From the NCBI GenBank assembly GCA_035578905.1, contig JAQJVL010000564.1, positions 186,001 through 250,000 of the forward strand: a stretch of DNA of 64,000 nucleotides. The letters run 5' to 3'. The notes below the pieces were generated by a model. The model saw nothing but the letters and a program-made list of their open reading frames with translations, was not told the DNA's origin and ran no database searches. The DNA is from Stictocephala bisonia. Lineage: Eukaryota; Arthropoda; Insecta; Hemiptera; Membracidae. Both the position numbers and the translations under genes were made by a program. Below, piece after piece: positions 1-11,752 of this stretch (within the stretch, counting starts at the first letter, position 1; every line of letters starts with the position of its first letter).

Positions 1-530
1 ATCAACAAGCTGAGGTACAATCAGAGCCCCCTCGCGAGATCCTCCAGCTACCCTAGTGAGACTGAAGGCTGAGATCAACAAGCTGAGGTACAATCAGAGC
101 CCCCTCGCGAGATCCTCCAGCCACCCTCGTGAGGCCGAAGGCTGAGATCAACAAGCTGAGGTACAATCAGAGCCCCCTCGCGAGATCCTCCAGCCACCCT
201 AGTGAGGCTGAAGGCCGAGATTAACAAGCTGAGGTACAATCAGAGCCCCCTCGCAAGATCCTCAAGCCACCCTAGTGAGACTGAAGGCTGAGATCAATAA
301 GCTGAGGTACAAATCAGAGCCCCCTCGCGAGATCCTCTAGCCACCCTCGTGAGGCCGAAGGCTGAGATCAACAAGCTGAGGTACAATCAGAGCCCCCTCT
401 CGAGATCCTCCAGCCACCCTAGTGAGGCTGAAGGCCGAGATTAACAAGCTGAGGTACAATCAGAGCCCTCTCGCAAGATCCTCAAGCCACCCTAGTGAGA
501 CTGAAGGCTGAGATCAACAATCTGAGGTCA
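1..530. repeat. 73-bp tandem repeat array, about 7 copies
   Basis: Units begin atcaacaagctgaggtac at 1, 74, 147 and 220 and keep a 73-bp step, with a few substitutions and one 1-base insertion. The array runs off the left edge, so its true length is unknown. It stops at 530, exactly where the inverted-repeat element begins, so that element may have inserted into the array or at its edge. The units are GC-richer than the surrounding DNA. I see no coding sense in them. Confidence 0.95.
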
Positions 531-2240
531 ACGAAACTTAATTTTTACTTTTTACTCCAAATAAAAAAAGTTGCAATGGTGCAAAACAGTGCCTATAGTC
601 CGAATAAAATAACTTTGGTACTGGCGGAACGGCCACGCACCACTGGTCTGAAATGACAAAACTCTGAGCTTTAATTTGCTGTCAAACTTAAAATAAGTAA
701 GCAATAATTTTCAAACTAATTGTATAGTGTCCACCAGTTTATATTCTTTAAGGAAAAATTATGCCGGAGAATTTTCTTGAGCTAAATTGCTTTTTATAGT
801 GATATTTGTATTTAAAAACACGGTTTTATGAGTGAAATTGGGCGTGAGTCGTCTTCTACCTGTCACTGTAGCAAAAATAATAATAATAAATTGATTTCTT
901 GTGGATGGATGACAGTTTGATTCATTGTGATTAGTTTGGTAAAAGTCTCATTTAATAATTCAAACAGGTTAATGAAAAATTAATTTTTTTTTAAAACCCT
1001 GCAAACTCGGAAACGAAAAACGCTAGACAAAATTTATTTGAGCAAACATTAACTGTGTTATTTATGTATAGTTAAAATAATACTGTGGTACTAATAAAAC
1101 ATGCGGAAAAATAATGAAGAGTTGATGAAGTAAACTCATAGTTCGTTTACATCGAGGCTGTGTCGGACGCGTAAGGTATACTCTGCTCAAGGGAAAGTGT
1201 AGACGGAATATTCAGTCCAAGCGTAAAACGATTCCGATCGACGATATTTCCAGATAAGAAATGTTTCTCCAGTAAGAAATAAGGTAAGTTAGTTGACTTT
1301 TGACTTTGAGGTGTGTTCGTGTTCAGTTCTTTATCGATTTGACAGTGCTTAGTATAGTTTAATCACTAGTTTGTTTTTATACAGTTATTTAGTTTTAGTG
1401 ATATAACACGTTTTTATTTATTTAGATGTGACAATAATGCTCTAGGATTCAGTGTGTATATAATTATCAGTGTTTATTGCAATTATAATATTTAGGCTCT
1501 TTCAAATTTTAGGAAGTGTTCTATTAGTACTGTAGTTGACAAGAAATGTTTGCAATGGAAGAGGCAAGAGCTGAGCCAGTGACTGTACATTGTGCGTGTG
1601 GTATCACTGCCGCCTTGTTGACAATCGAGTTTTGAAAACTTCTGAATCTTTCTTCCTAATTCAAAAAAATTCTATTTAATACGAGAGTACGATTTTAGTG
1701 TCACTTAAATAACACGATTAATTTAGGTTTAAAGAAATTTTATCTAGCGTTTTTCATTATCGAATTTACAAAGGTTTACAAAAAAATTAATTTCTCATTA
1801 ACCTGTCTGAATTATTAAATGAGACTTATACCAAACTAATCACAATGAATCAAACTGTCATCCATCTACAAGAAATTATTTTATTATTATTACTCTCGCT
1901 ACAGTAACAGGTTAAAGACGACTCACGCGCAATTTCACTCATAAAACCGTGTTCTTAAACACAAATATCACAATAAAAAAACAAATTAATTTAAGCAAAA
2001 TATCCAGCATAATTTTTTCTTAAAGAATATAACATGGTGGACACTATACAAGTAGTTTGAAAATTATTGCTTACTTATTTTAAGTTTGACAGCAAATTAA
2101 AGCTGAGAGTTTTGTCATTTCAGACCAGTGGTGCGTGGCCGTTCCGCCAGTACCAAAGTTATTTTATTCGGACTATAGGCACTGTTTTGCACCATTGCAA
2201 CTTTTTTTATTTGGAGTAAAAAGTAAAAATTAAGTTTCGT
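531..2240. mobile_element. Long-arm foldback (inverted-repeat) element
   Basis: The sequence at 531-1035 is repeated as its reverse complement at 1733-2240, giving arms of about 505 bp with scattered mismatches and small indels. The outer termini are acgaaacttaatttt and its complement. No clear target-site duplication is visible. The unique interior is about 700 bp (1036-1732) and carries no transposase. It does hold a good donor-like site (aaggtaagtt, 1282-1291), an acceptor-like ctgtag near 1535 and a 29-codon ATG frame at 1546-1635. This fits a non-autonomous TIR element, possibly with captured host sequence. The superfamily cannot be assigned. Confidence 0.85.
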
Positions 2241-3640
2241 AAAATTGTACGTTGTTGTCTAAAACTATAGACCAAACTCGGCTAAAATGCTTCATGTCCA
2301 AAGTGTGCACGCAAGCCAACAGTGCTAAAATAATATATTATAAATTATTAATATACTGGTCGAATAATATATTTTTACACATACAGTATATACTGAATTT
2401 GTTCTATTAATTGTTTTGCATCTGCACACAATCTACCCACCCAAACATACACGATCTGTGGTATTGACCTACTTTCTCGTCTAAACACGAAGACGATGGG
2501 ATTGAACCACCCGCCACCTATACACGAATTGAGGTATTGATCCACGAACGGTGGCACAGTATTGCATTTACTAGAGTTAAATACTTTAATAATCAAGAAA
2601 TTAAAATATAAAACTCGTTGAGTTTAAACTTGGCAAAGATTAATGAACTAATTGAGCCGCCTTACGGATGCACGTGCCGCTGTGCCGTATACATAACGTT
2701 ACTAAGAGACGGATCAATTGTCGGGAATCCCCGAGGACTTTCTCTCAGCCAATGAGAAGCGGTTACACAAGCCTCATAATCCGTGCATAATACCCTTTGG
2801 CCAGTCTGGGAGAAAGGAGGAAAGGGTGAGGCATGTTGTCTGTCGCCTTCCCGACGTGTTTTAACACTTCTGCATAAGGTTTGCCGACTGTTTACGAGAA
2901 AGGGGCGTTTTTACTTGAGTAAACAACATTCTTCTCTGAACAAAATAATACTTACAATGAGTTAGTTTAACCATCCTTCTTTAAGTGGCGTTAGAAATAG
3001 AAATGAGTTTCTTTTTTAATCCAAGCAAAAAGGTGTATTTGAATATTTTGATTTTGCAAGAACCTTTTTAAATTTGGTTGATACTCTGTCTAATTATTAT
3101 AAAATAATAAATATAATAAAACATCCAATGTACTATTATAAAAATATACCTATAAAAAGAACAAAAATGTCTAAAAAATATTAAAAAATTAAAAATGAAA
3201 ACTGAAACAGCAATAAACTTTTTGCACAAGACAACCTACTTCAAATCTGTTTGATCTATTATCGCTGCTGGCTTTTATGCCTATTTTAGTTAGTTTTTTC
3301 TAAAGACAATTTGATGATTTATAATGAAAGAAGGTGAGAGAGTCTGAGATTGATATACAGGAAACTTATGCCCTTCAACGAATGTTTAAATGAAATAGGA
3401 GTTTTCCCTAAAGTTTAGATACAAGTAGCCTATATGATATTTTTAACCTCGACAAGAAGACAGATCAGACGGCGTTGCTGAACATGGGTAACTTTACATT
3501 TCGTAATAGAAGCAATAACTATAATTTTTTTCATTTTTATGCAGTGGACATTTTTCATTTTCGATGGTTGAATAATATTACTTGATTAAATATTATTCCT
3601 CTGAAAGTAGGCTACTTATGTTTTTACTGGGAGCTCTTTT
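2241..3640. other. Unassigned spacer with one GC-richer block
   Basis: Mostly AT-rich. The block at about 2650-2900 is richer in GC and CpG and contains a CCAAT motif (cagccaatgagaagcg, 2749-2764). Short open frames here are not distinctive. I recognise no gene or element. Confidence 0.4.
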
Positions 3641-3643
3641 TAG

Positions 3644-3680
3644 GAGGGATTAGCCGGTCTTCATTTAATTGGAGAATCAG
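3644..3680 (+). other. Candidate 37-bp micro-exon
   Basis: A pyrimidine tract plus AG (gagctctttttag) ends at 3643, and a consensus donor (cag/gtgagt) follows 3680. The 37 bases between are open in phase 0 and read EGLAGLHLIGES with one base left over. The left-over G would join in phase to either of the plus-strand candidate exons at 40290 and 44892, since both start with two bases of a split codon. Micro-exons are easily mimicked by chance, so this stays a hypothesis. No protein family is recognised. Confidence 0.25.
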
Positions 3681-4217
3681 GTGAGTGGCTGCGTACTTTG
3701 GACTTTAAGATCTGTGACGGGAAATCAATATTTTAGCACTTAGACACAAGTACTTTGTACTTAAATTGTTTTTAGCTTTTTATTCTTTTCTAATCCCATT
3801 AAGGTCTTCTTCTTATTTTTCTTTGTTGTAGTTCTCAAGAAAAAACAAAACGATTTATATTTACAGTTATTTATATTAATGTATTATTAATTCTTACGCT
3901 CTCATTCCAAAACTCTTAGTCCCTACCTGGTGATAGTCATGTCTTTCAAAATAATTTGTACTGACTATATTTCCTTGCGTATAACGCTTCACCGTCATTA
4001 TTGGTGATTCTGCCTCAAGGCAGGTTCAAATGAAATATTTTTCTTCGACTTTCTGCTTTTTGCCGCTTCTTGTGTTTCAGAAACCTCTTTTATTCTTTAT
4101 ACTGTCCTTCAGTTGGCACCTTCTGCATGTCATCCTTTTTCCTTCTACCATACCTCAAAAATAATAAATATAAAACTATTTGGTTTGAAGTTTTTATTTC
4201 CACCTTTTTTTAAACTA

Positions 4218-4447
4218 CAGTCTGTATACTTCAGGTTGGCCGATGGACCCGGGACTACCTGCGGCCACCCTTATAATCCCTCGCCGCATCCGCCGGGCGG
4301 TCCGATGCCTAGGCGATGAGTCACCTACTGGCTGTGTTTATACAATGGTGCAATTTTTTAACAGAGTAATAATTTTACATTTTTTTAAATGTATTTGAAA
4401 TCTGCTAAAAAAGTTACGAAAAATGATATAAAACTCGACCTGAACAA
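4218..4447 (+). repeat. Left terminal inverted repeat of Sailor-type transposon
   Basis: It begins cagtctgtatacttcaggtt and ends at ctgaacaa. It is a near-perfect reverse complement of 11363-11592, including the conserved stretch gatataaaactcgacctgaa at the inner end. Confidence 0.9.
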
Positions 4448-7400
4448 TAAAAGTTAGGCAAGTTTTAAGCTATAAATGAATAGTATTGGAACTGTTTGGG
4501 TAAAAGTAAATTAACCGTAGAATTGGTTATTAAGAGGGCTCTAAAGGGAAAGAAAATATAGAAGTCATGCGACACTGGCGATAGAAGTTGGAACTACGTC
4601 CAGTTTAATCCGCCGGACGAAGTGCAATATAGTCCCAAGAATCATTTCCTGTATAGTAGGTTTTCGTAGTATTTTCAACCGGAAACCCCAATTACCCCTT
4701 CCTCCTGTCTGCCGTCTCCTCAGGTGGCTACACGCCCGACCTTCTCTGTCTGAATGTATGTTGAGCCGAAAGGCCAATTCTTTTCAACAATTGTCAATTT
4801 TCCAGTCAGTACCGGTTTTGCTGCTGTATTTTATTTCTTAACATTTTTTTATGTCATTTTGTTTTTATAAAAAAATAGTAATATTTTACTATAGTTTTTA
4901 TTAGTTTTTATTTACAAAAAAAAAAAAAAAAAAAGTAATATTTGTTTAGAAAAGTAGACTTTTTACAGCGAAATCAATTTATTCACTGATCAAATAGGGG
5001 GTCAATAATTTAGTAGGGGGTCTACAAATAATACAATAATTTAGTAGGGGGTCTACTAAAATATTGAATTGCTACTTGAAACGTTTTCCAAAATCATAAT
5101 TCTTGTTCAAATCTTGTTATTCTCAAAACGGTTAAAATTTAACATAGTTAGGCATAGGCTTACCATACTTATATTCTACAATTGAAGAGTTTGATTTACA
5201 AACATAAAGATACGCTTTACTAAAAACTAAGTAAATTACGTTACAAAGAATGGATTTTGTAAATATTTCTTAAAGCTCTTGGATTGTGATCTAAATATTG
5301 GTTTTTATGTGGTTAAATATTTAATAAAAGGCATTAATTAGCAAATAAATTTCTATTTCGTATCTTTTTATGTTCAGTTAAAGATTAAAACAACATACGC
5401 TTAAAGCATTTAAGGATACGCTTTACTGAAAACTAATAAATCACGTTAAAAAGTAATGGTAAAAAATACCAACTGTCTATTTATTTTACGTTTTATAGTT
5501 TTGTACGGTTTATTAATTATTTTTAATAAAATAAAAAATGATTTCACATAAACTATCATAGTTTTATGGCAGTTACAACATAACACACTAATTTCCAAAC
5601 ATTAAAAAATAATTGAAATGTGGCCACTTTTTTTATTTGCTTCTGAAGTATGCTGAATGAATTACTACAATACGGAAAATGACACTACGGGGACAATTTG
5701 GTTTCAAAAAGCGAACATTTTGTTACAACAAAGATTTTCGCGGACAGAGACGAAAACCGAAGCGAACCGTATGAATGATATCAATTATAATTAAAATAAT
5801 ATATTATAATCTTGCTCAATTTTCCCATTGCCATGAGAAAAGCAATTATTTTACTTCGACAACAGTTCTTACACAATTACTTTTCAAAGATTTTAGTTTT
5901 ACTGATAAATATTTCACAGTATTTTAGAAGTGATAAATTTAATATGATTCAATTAGGCATACACAAATTACTAAATATGACGATTTTTTTAAACACGACT
6001 GTTAAAAATAACCAACAATTTAAAACAGAGAAACTGCTGTGAGCATTATATCAATTTCGAACATATAACTTTAGACGTTCAAAGCAGATTGGGCTCACCT
6101 GCCTGACAGTAGTTTGGCCTCATAAACATACACTCGGGGTAGTTTAGACTTACTTAGTCTACCAGTTTGACCTCAGCAATTCTCACAGTACTTTGGTCTC
6201 AGTTTTTTATATGAGTAAAGTACCGCGTAAAGCAGTTTTTACGCTCCACTGAAAATAAGGAGGGCTACTAAATTATTGAACTTCTAATCAAAGCTTACTG
6301 TAAAATCACGGGTTTTGACAAAATTTGACTCCTAAAACGTTTGAAATTTAAAATTGATTTATATACCACACTTATTATACCCAACAATTGAAGAGTTTGA
6401 TATAAAAGTGGGGCTAGGTACGCTTAAAGAACTGAGGACAACTATAAATAATGTATTTTACTAAATAGCTGTAACAAGTGTTTAGCACCCTAACAATTTG
6501 CTTTACGTGGTTTATTATTCAATAAAATGCCAAACATTTAAAAATAACAATGTATTTTGTACAGTCAATTGAAGAATAAAACAAAATAATGCTAAATGAA
6601 CCATACAAAAATATTTTGATGTTAAAGTAGAATAATATATCCAACTGTCAATTAAACTGTAGTTTGATTAATATTTATTGTACGGTTTTTACAATTATTT
6701 TTAACTAAATAACATATCATTTAACATATTATGTATTGTACAAAGGTAGTGTAAGTACTGTAGCACATACAATAATAGGTTTTCTTACTAAGACAATTCC
6801 AACATATAAGTAAAAAAGCATGACAATTGAAGTAAAACTATATAACAACAAATTCTTAAGGCAACTAATTACCTCAAAACTACAGTAATTAAAAAAAATA
6901 ATTGCATTGTTAATACTACACAGAACATAGTTTACTGAAGTACAACTTAGAACATAGTTAACTGAAGTACAACTTATAATAATACAACAAACATATTGAA
7001 AATAAAGTAACCCCTAAATATTTTCTTAAACACCATATAAATAACAGTGACAGGGGATATAGTAACTCAGCAGCCATCTAATTAGTTCCTATGTGTAGGT
7101 TTGTTATAGTTAATTTTGTAGTAGTTAATTAATTCCTAATATTGGAATAGTTAATTACAAAAATAATATAAAAATGCATAACCAATAAAAATAAATAACA
7201 ACTGTGTACAACAATTTTACAAGCCAACTAATTTACTAAAACTAGACGAGCTGGTTGAAAACATGTAATTAATTGAATAGATAGTATGATACATGAACGT
7301 AGAACATCTTGTAAAAATGTGGCAAACATATTAAAAACCTTTTTTATAAATGTTCACAAATTACCAATAAAAACATTTTATTACTTTGACATTTTTATAG

Positions 7401-7680
7401 CCAAGTCCATTACGATGACTACCCAAGTTGATCAGTGTGACTGCCACAAGTTGATCACGAGCTCCCAAATTAGGTCAGTGGATACTCAAGTAATTGAACA
7501 TGCATTAAATTAATACAAAACCAAACCGATCAGAACATCTTATTTCAGCAATATAATAATAGTTTAACAATTTTACTTCAATACACAAGTAACGTAAAAA
7601 ATGCAAATTTCATACAGTATAATAGGGTCTACTTATACTGTATTGATAAAAAATAAGTGCAATATGTAGGCTACGAATGT

Positions 7681-7730
7681 TAAGGTGATCGATTTCGGTA
7701 AACTTAAGCTTACCTTAATCGATCACCGTT
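7681..7730. repeat. Small palindrome inside nested element
   Basis: The arms ggtgatcgatt and aatcgatcacc surround a short spacer containing gtaaacttaagcttac. The same gatcgatttcggt core recurs at the centre of the larger palindrome near 21465. Confidence 0.6.
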
Positions 7731-8670
7731 ATATTTGTTCAGTTTATATTAATATTGTATTAAATTCATCTACCAACACATACTATGCTAATTAAGAAAA
7801 CTTTTTTAAATTAGTATTTTATTAATTCTCTTCGCATTGCACAATGTTTAAATATCACTTATGTCAAGTTTTACCGTTCTAAGTCTTCTCATTGGCTGTT
7901 CAACGGAATACATCGGGAGTGGTACGAGGTTCCCAAACACTACCTCGCCCCATGACTTCAAGTTCACAAAAGGATTGCCGCTCCGCCCCGTCCCCCGGCT
8001 GTCATATTTTTCTGTCCTTGTTACCGTTTAGGTAAAATATTTGCTCCAAAGTTACCTTCTTATAAAATTACAAATAAATGACCTAGCATTTTTTCTACCA
8101 CAACATTAATGAACTATAATAAATTAATAGTTACGACTTAACATTACTGTATTTATATTTTTTTAAATAAAACAAAGGCTAATAGTGACAGTGACTTATT
8201 CTAGAATTACTTATTGCTTTGGTCAAGCCGGAATCATTGAATTAATATTTTAACTGTACGCATTCGTTAATGTATTTTAAATGATTTATTTCATTTAAAT
8301 GTTGTATATAGATGATTATTACAGTATTTTTCATGATATAATAAATATTGTGCACTGTCATTACGAATAAAAATGTTATGCTTTACTTTGTAGTTAGATT
8401 ATATCAGGAACCACATGGGAACGCACATTTTAATTTAAACGAAATAAGCCATTCAAAAGTAATTAGACTAACTCTAAGTAATCAGTCTGTAAAATAATAC
8501 TGATATCAGTCGTCGTAGGCCTACATTGCATCCATCGATGTTAAATTAAATGAAGGAAGGTTTTTATGAATGAAGTAGTAAAATCCATCCGCGACTAAGA
8601 AGTTCGAGGTTTCGCCACTTGGATCTCACGAATCACCGCATATTTTGGCAATAAATTAACATGCAGGCAT

Positions 8671-8965
8671 TTGCGCGGTCCAACATTGCGGCAACAGATT
8701 TAAAGATATCGATCTGAAACTAAAACTAAATTGAAACCAGATACATTTCTGACTAAAATCGCTTTTTAAAATTTCGATAACAGCTCTAGTTTTATTTTGG
8801 CACTAGTTTGAATATTGGGTAACTTCAATAACCTATAAAATCGAAATGAAGGAGAATTCAAAAATTCTAAAAAGCGATTTGAGTCAAAAATGTCTTTATC
8901 TTTAAATAGATGTTTCATTTATAATTTTACGACAGTAAATAAGGGCAGTATCTTGGACCGCGCAA
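8671..8965. repeat. 295-bp inverted-repeat segment (possible MITE)
   Basis: The 13-base ends ttgcgcggtccaa (8671) and ttggaccgcgcaa (8953) are exact complements. Inner segments also pair: the aaaatcgctttttaa region near 8756 with the taaaaagcgatttgag region near 8868. It lies just inside the right end of the nested TTAA element. It could be a separate small insertion or a structured end of that element. Confidence 0.6.
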
Positions 8966-9267
8966 AGCAGTTTTTACGCTTCTCAGCGCGGGGGTTTAGA
9001 GCCCTCTTAATAGTAAATCTTTTTACTGAGATATAATAAGCCTAATACGAATTACAATAACAATCAGTCAAAACGTTATACACACAATATGCTATGTACA
9101 ATGAAAAATACAATACAATACAAATCCTACACATCAATAAAAAACAATACTGTACAAAAAATTTTAACTATTAAACCTACAGTGGTCTGAAATTGCTTCT
9201 GATCGTTTCACTTGCAAGATGTCTTCTTAAAAATGGATTCTTGTGTTCTCTCTGCAAGAGAAAAAGG

Positions 9268-9302
9268 TAATTAAGTAAGTAAGTAAGTAAGTAAAAAGTA
9301 AG
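9268..9302. repeat. (AAGT)n microsatellite
   Basis: Roughly eight tandem copies of the tetramer lie between the transposase stop and the nested element. Confidence 0.85.
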
Positions 9303-9542
9303 TTACGATTTGTTTGTAACCAAATTGACAGACGTAAAATTGAAAACCATTTATTTAATTTGACTTAACGTTTAGCAAAGTTGTCAGCTAAAAAAAAATG
9401 AATTAAGCTAGAAAAACATATTAGCAAACTCACGGTAATTTATGATTACTATAATTTTTATAAATAATAATATGTTTGTTTACATTCTAGTATTTTATTA
9501 AGTATAAGTTTTTATAGTTTTCAATATTTTAAAATTATTTCA

Positions 9543-9548
9543 TTTATT
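9543..9548 (-). terminator. Candidate polyadenylation signal of transposase gene
   Basis: AATAAA on the minus strand, about 60 bases past the transposase stop codon. A strong donor-like gtaagt follows the stop codon directly, so a 3'-UTR intron is also possible. Confidence 0.45.
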
Positions 9549-9608
9549 AAAACTGACTCAACAAAACTGATAAAACTGGTTTTTTTTTAAATAAGGGAAA
9601 TAACTTAC

Positions 9609-11051
9609 TCATTCAAGCTGAGTGACTCCCAAGTCGTCTTCTTCATCGCTGTCCCAGTCGCTGTCATCCACATCCGAGTCCCCTGGAGCCAGGTTTATGA
9701 TAAGTTCCTGCACACTGGTATCGTCGAGACCTTCACTGAGCCAATCGTTGTCCATTTCAGTCTTCACGTGATTGACACATTTTTCCCAGGTTTCGGAGGG
9801 ATAGGAGTTCACAGCTTCCATGAAGAGTGTCTGAACGTCTGACAACTTGAATGTAGTGTTCTTTGATGCTACGTACCGCTTCAAATGGCCCCATACCATT
9901 TCAATGGGGTTATAATTACAATGATATGGTGGAAGCCGTATTACTCTAAATCCTAGGTCAGCAGCTTTCTTGTCAATGACATAGGAAGTAAGCTGAGGCT
10001 TATGAAGTTTGATGAGATTGTACAGTTCAGGCTTACGCATATCTGGAGTAAATGGTATTCCACGGTAATGCAACCAGTCAACGTACTCCCCTTTTCTTGA
10101 AGATGTTGTTGGTGCTGGATTATCCACCCGGGAATGATAGGGGGCATTGTCCATCACTATTGTAGAACCGGCTGGGATTGATTTTAACAACACCTCAAAA
10201 AACCAGCCTTCAAAAACTTCGTGGTTCATCTCCTCGTGGAAATCAACTGTCTTTTTTGATTCAAAAATCAATGGTGGTGAGTTTATCCAACCCCTGTGTC
10301 CTCCTGCGTGGCATATAATGAGTCTTTTCCCTTTACCGAGCGGAGCATTTAAGTTGCAATCAGCTTTATCGTCCGTCCATCCCACCTCCTTTGTTGAGTT
10401 GGCGTTAAGCCACGTTTCATCAAGGAAAACTACATTTTTCATATCAACATTTTTCATTTTTCTTAAAAATCTACACCTAGATAAAGCAATACTAGGTTTT
10501 TCCATTAGCAGTTTTCTTTTGTTAAGCTTTTTCCAGCGGAAACCAAGATCTTTCAACAATTTGGATAACGTTCGTAATGAGCCACTGAATAGACTTGCCT
10601 CACGAAGTGTGACCTGAAGTTTTCGGAGCGTTGGTACTTCTTTGCGTTTGTAATAATTTACTACGTGCCGACGAATCGCAGTTTTGTCAAAATCGTCCAT
10701 GAGCGAGAACCGTGACTCCTTGTGCTTTTTCTTTTTTGGCGTTTGAAGAACAGGAGTCGAGTGGTTACATATAGCTACAGCTTCTTGTTCAGTTGCTTCT
10801 GCCAAGTCCAGTTGGATGTCACTAGAATGTGATGTATCAGCGCCAACACTAACACTTTTTAACTCCGCCTTTATTCTTCCCACGGTCCGTATCGACACCT
10901 GACACGCTTCGGACACTCTTTCGACAACTTTTTTTACGTCTTTTAACGGTCCTTTGTTGTCGCGTTCTAGCTCGAAATACTGGAGGACTGACGCAATTAT
11001 CGTCCGAGCTTGGGAATGATAAACTTTACCCCGTTTCTCTGAAGGAGGCAT
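9609..11051 (-). CDS. DD82E (Sailor-type) transposase
   Basis: An intact 480-residue protein that would catalyse cut-and-paste transposition of the surrounding element. Residues 1-65 and 115-185 look like helix-turn-helix DNA-binding regions. PKKKKHK (105-111) is a likely nuclear localisation signal. The RNase H-like core carries Asp211 (VVFLDETW), Asp301 (IVMDNAPYHS) and Glu384 (YNPIEMVWGHLK). Exactly 82 residues separate Asp301 and Glu384, which defines the DD82E group of IS630-Tc1-mariner elements. The LPPYHCNYNPIE context is typical of that superfamily. The C-terminus (455-473) is strongly acidic. The start chosen is the first ATG, giving MPPSEKRGK, in a frame with no interruption. A TATA-like site lies about 175 bp upstream and an AATAAA about 60 bp downstream, both inside the terminal repeats. 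All catalytic residues are present, so the protein may be active. Confidence 0.93.
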   Translation of the reverse strand: MPPSEKRGKVYHSQARTIIASVLQYFELERDNKGPLKDVKKVVERVSEACQVSIRTVGRIKAELKSVSVGADTSHSSDIQLDLAEATEQEAVAICNHSTPVLQTPKKKKHKESRFSLMDDFDKTAIRRHVVNYYKRKEVPTLRKLQVTLREASLFSGSLRTLSKLLKDLGFRWKKLNKRKLLMEKPSIALSRCRFLRKMKNVDMKNVVFLDETWLNANSTKEVGWTDDKADCNLNAPLGKGKRLIICHAGGHRGWINSPPLIFESKKTVDFHEEMNHEVFEGWFFEVLLKSIPAGSTIVMDNAPYHSRVDNPAPTTSSRKGEYVDWLHYRGIPFTPDMRKPELYNLIKLHKPQLTSYVIDKKAADLGFRVIRLPPYHCNYNPIEMVWGHLKRYVASKNTTFKLSDVQTLFMEAVNSYPSETWEKCVNHVKTEMDNDWLSEGLDDTSVQELIINLAPGDSDVDDSDWDSDEEDDLGVTQLE

Positions 11052-11221
11052 TACATGTACGAATTTACGATGAACAAATTAAATTGACTACTTTTAAAAT
11101 TATATTCATTAAACGTCAAGAAATGTAATTCTAAATAAGCACAAAAACACGCATAGCGACTTGCCGAATTTTACGTACCGTACTCACGATGTGCACCCCT
11201 TGGCGGTCACTACACACACTG

Positions 11222-11231
11222 GTTATATATT
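11222..11231 (-). promoter_or_regulatory. TATA-like box upstream of transposase
   Basis: The minus strand reads aaatatataacc about 175 bases before the transposase ATG and inside the right half of the element. Its position suits a core promoter. No other evidence supports it, and AT-rich DNA makes such motifs common. Confidence 0.3.
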
Positions 11232-11362
11232 TGCAGTTTTACTAAATGAGTCACAACCCCTATTTTAGAAACAGTATGAGTCATCTAGGACCAGACTTGT
11301 TTACAGATTTTCTCGTTTATTAACATTAACATTGTCATACCCTTATCAGATTAAATATTATT

Positions 11363-11592
11363 TTGTTCAGGTCGAGTTTTATATCATTTTTCATAACATT
11401 TTTAGCAGATTTCAAATACGCTTTTACAAATGTAAAATTATTACTCTGTTAAAAACTTGTACCATTGTATAAACACAGCCAGTAGGTGACTCATCGCCTA
11501 GGCATCGGACCGCCCGGCGGATGCGGCGAGGGATTATAGGGGTGGCCGCAGGTAGTCCCGGGTCCATCGGCCAACCTGAAGTATACAGACTA
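11363..11592 (-). repeat. Right terminal inverted repeat of Sailor-type transposon
   Basis: Reverse complement of 4218-4447, followed by TA at 11593-11594. The GC-rich outer half includes cggaccgcccggcggatgcg. Confidence 0.9.
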
Positions 11593-11654
11593 TAGGCGCA
11601 TGTAATTAAAAATTTCAAAAGCAAATCCAATGCGCTATATGATAACGTTTAAAA

Positions 11655-11752
11655 TGACAACAACTTTTGGTCAATAAATAACGAAAAAATATGGATTCAC
11701 AAATAACATTGTTCTTATGGGATTAAAACTAACATGGCCGACAGCCTCTGCA
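11655..11752 (-). repeat. Solo arm of a dispersed foldback repeat
   Basis: This stretch, which includes aacatggccgacagcctctg, is the reverse complement of the left arm of the foldback element at 54379-54470. Only one arm is visible here. Confidence 0.7.

Larger units (their letters stand above)
4534..9006. mobile_element. Nested piggyBac-like non-autonomous element (TTAA target)
   Basis: The 12-base terminus gagggctctaaa at 4534-4545 is mirrored by tttagagccctc at 8995-9006. Both are directly flanked by TTAA (4530-4533 and 9007-9010), the target-site signature of the piggyBac superfamily. The insertion lies about 83 bp inside the left terminal repeat of the Sailor-type element, so it is younger than that element. 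No transposase frame is visible in its 4.5 kb, so it would depend on a source elsewhere. Internal repeats include a tagtagggggtctac motif (three variants, 4996-5060) and a 17-base match, aaagcagtttttacgct, shared by 6229-6245 and 8964-8980. The terminus lacks the usual piggyBac CCC start, so the superfamily call is inference. Confidence 0.65.
4218..11592 (-). mobile_element. Sailor-type (DD82E, IS630-Tc1-mariner) transposon, interrupted by a nested element
   Basis: The element is bounded by 230-bp terminal inverted repeats at 4218-4447 and 11363-11592. The outer 110 bp of each is strikingly GC-rich (cccgggactacctgcggcc). TA dinucleotides flank both ends (4216-4217 and 11593-11594), the target duplication of this superfamily. 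The minus strand encodes one intact transposase whose catalytic spacing is DD82E. The apparent length of 7.4 kb falls to about 2.9 kb once the TTAA-flanked insertion (4534-9006) is removed. The intact ORF and near-identical termini suggest fairly recent activity. The terminal base differs between ends (C versus T). Confidence 0.85.

Noticed and set aside
4113..4319. 68-codon frame ending in a proline-rich segment, and its counterpart at 11424-11630
   Set aside because: Both read through the GC-rich terminal inverted repeats of the Sailor-type element. The similarity of the two is due to the repeat.
2640..7890. Shared cagccaatgagaag motif at 2749 and (complement) 7875
   Set aside because: Similarity does not extend beyond about 14 bases, so no repeat or element is supported.
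10147..10617. 156-codon plus-strand frame
   Set aside because: Antisense shadow of the transposase gene.
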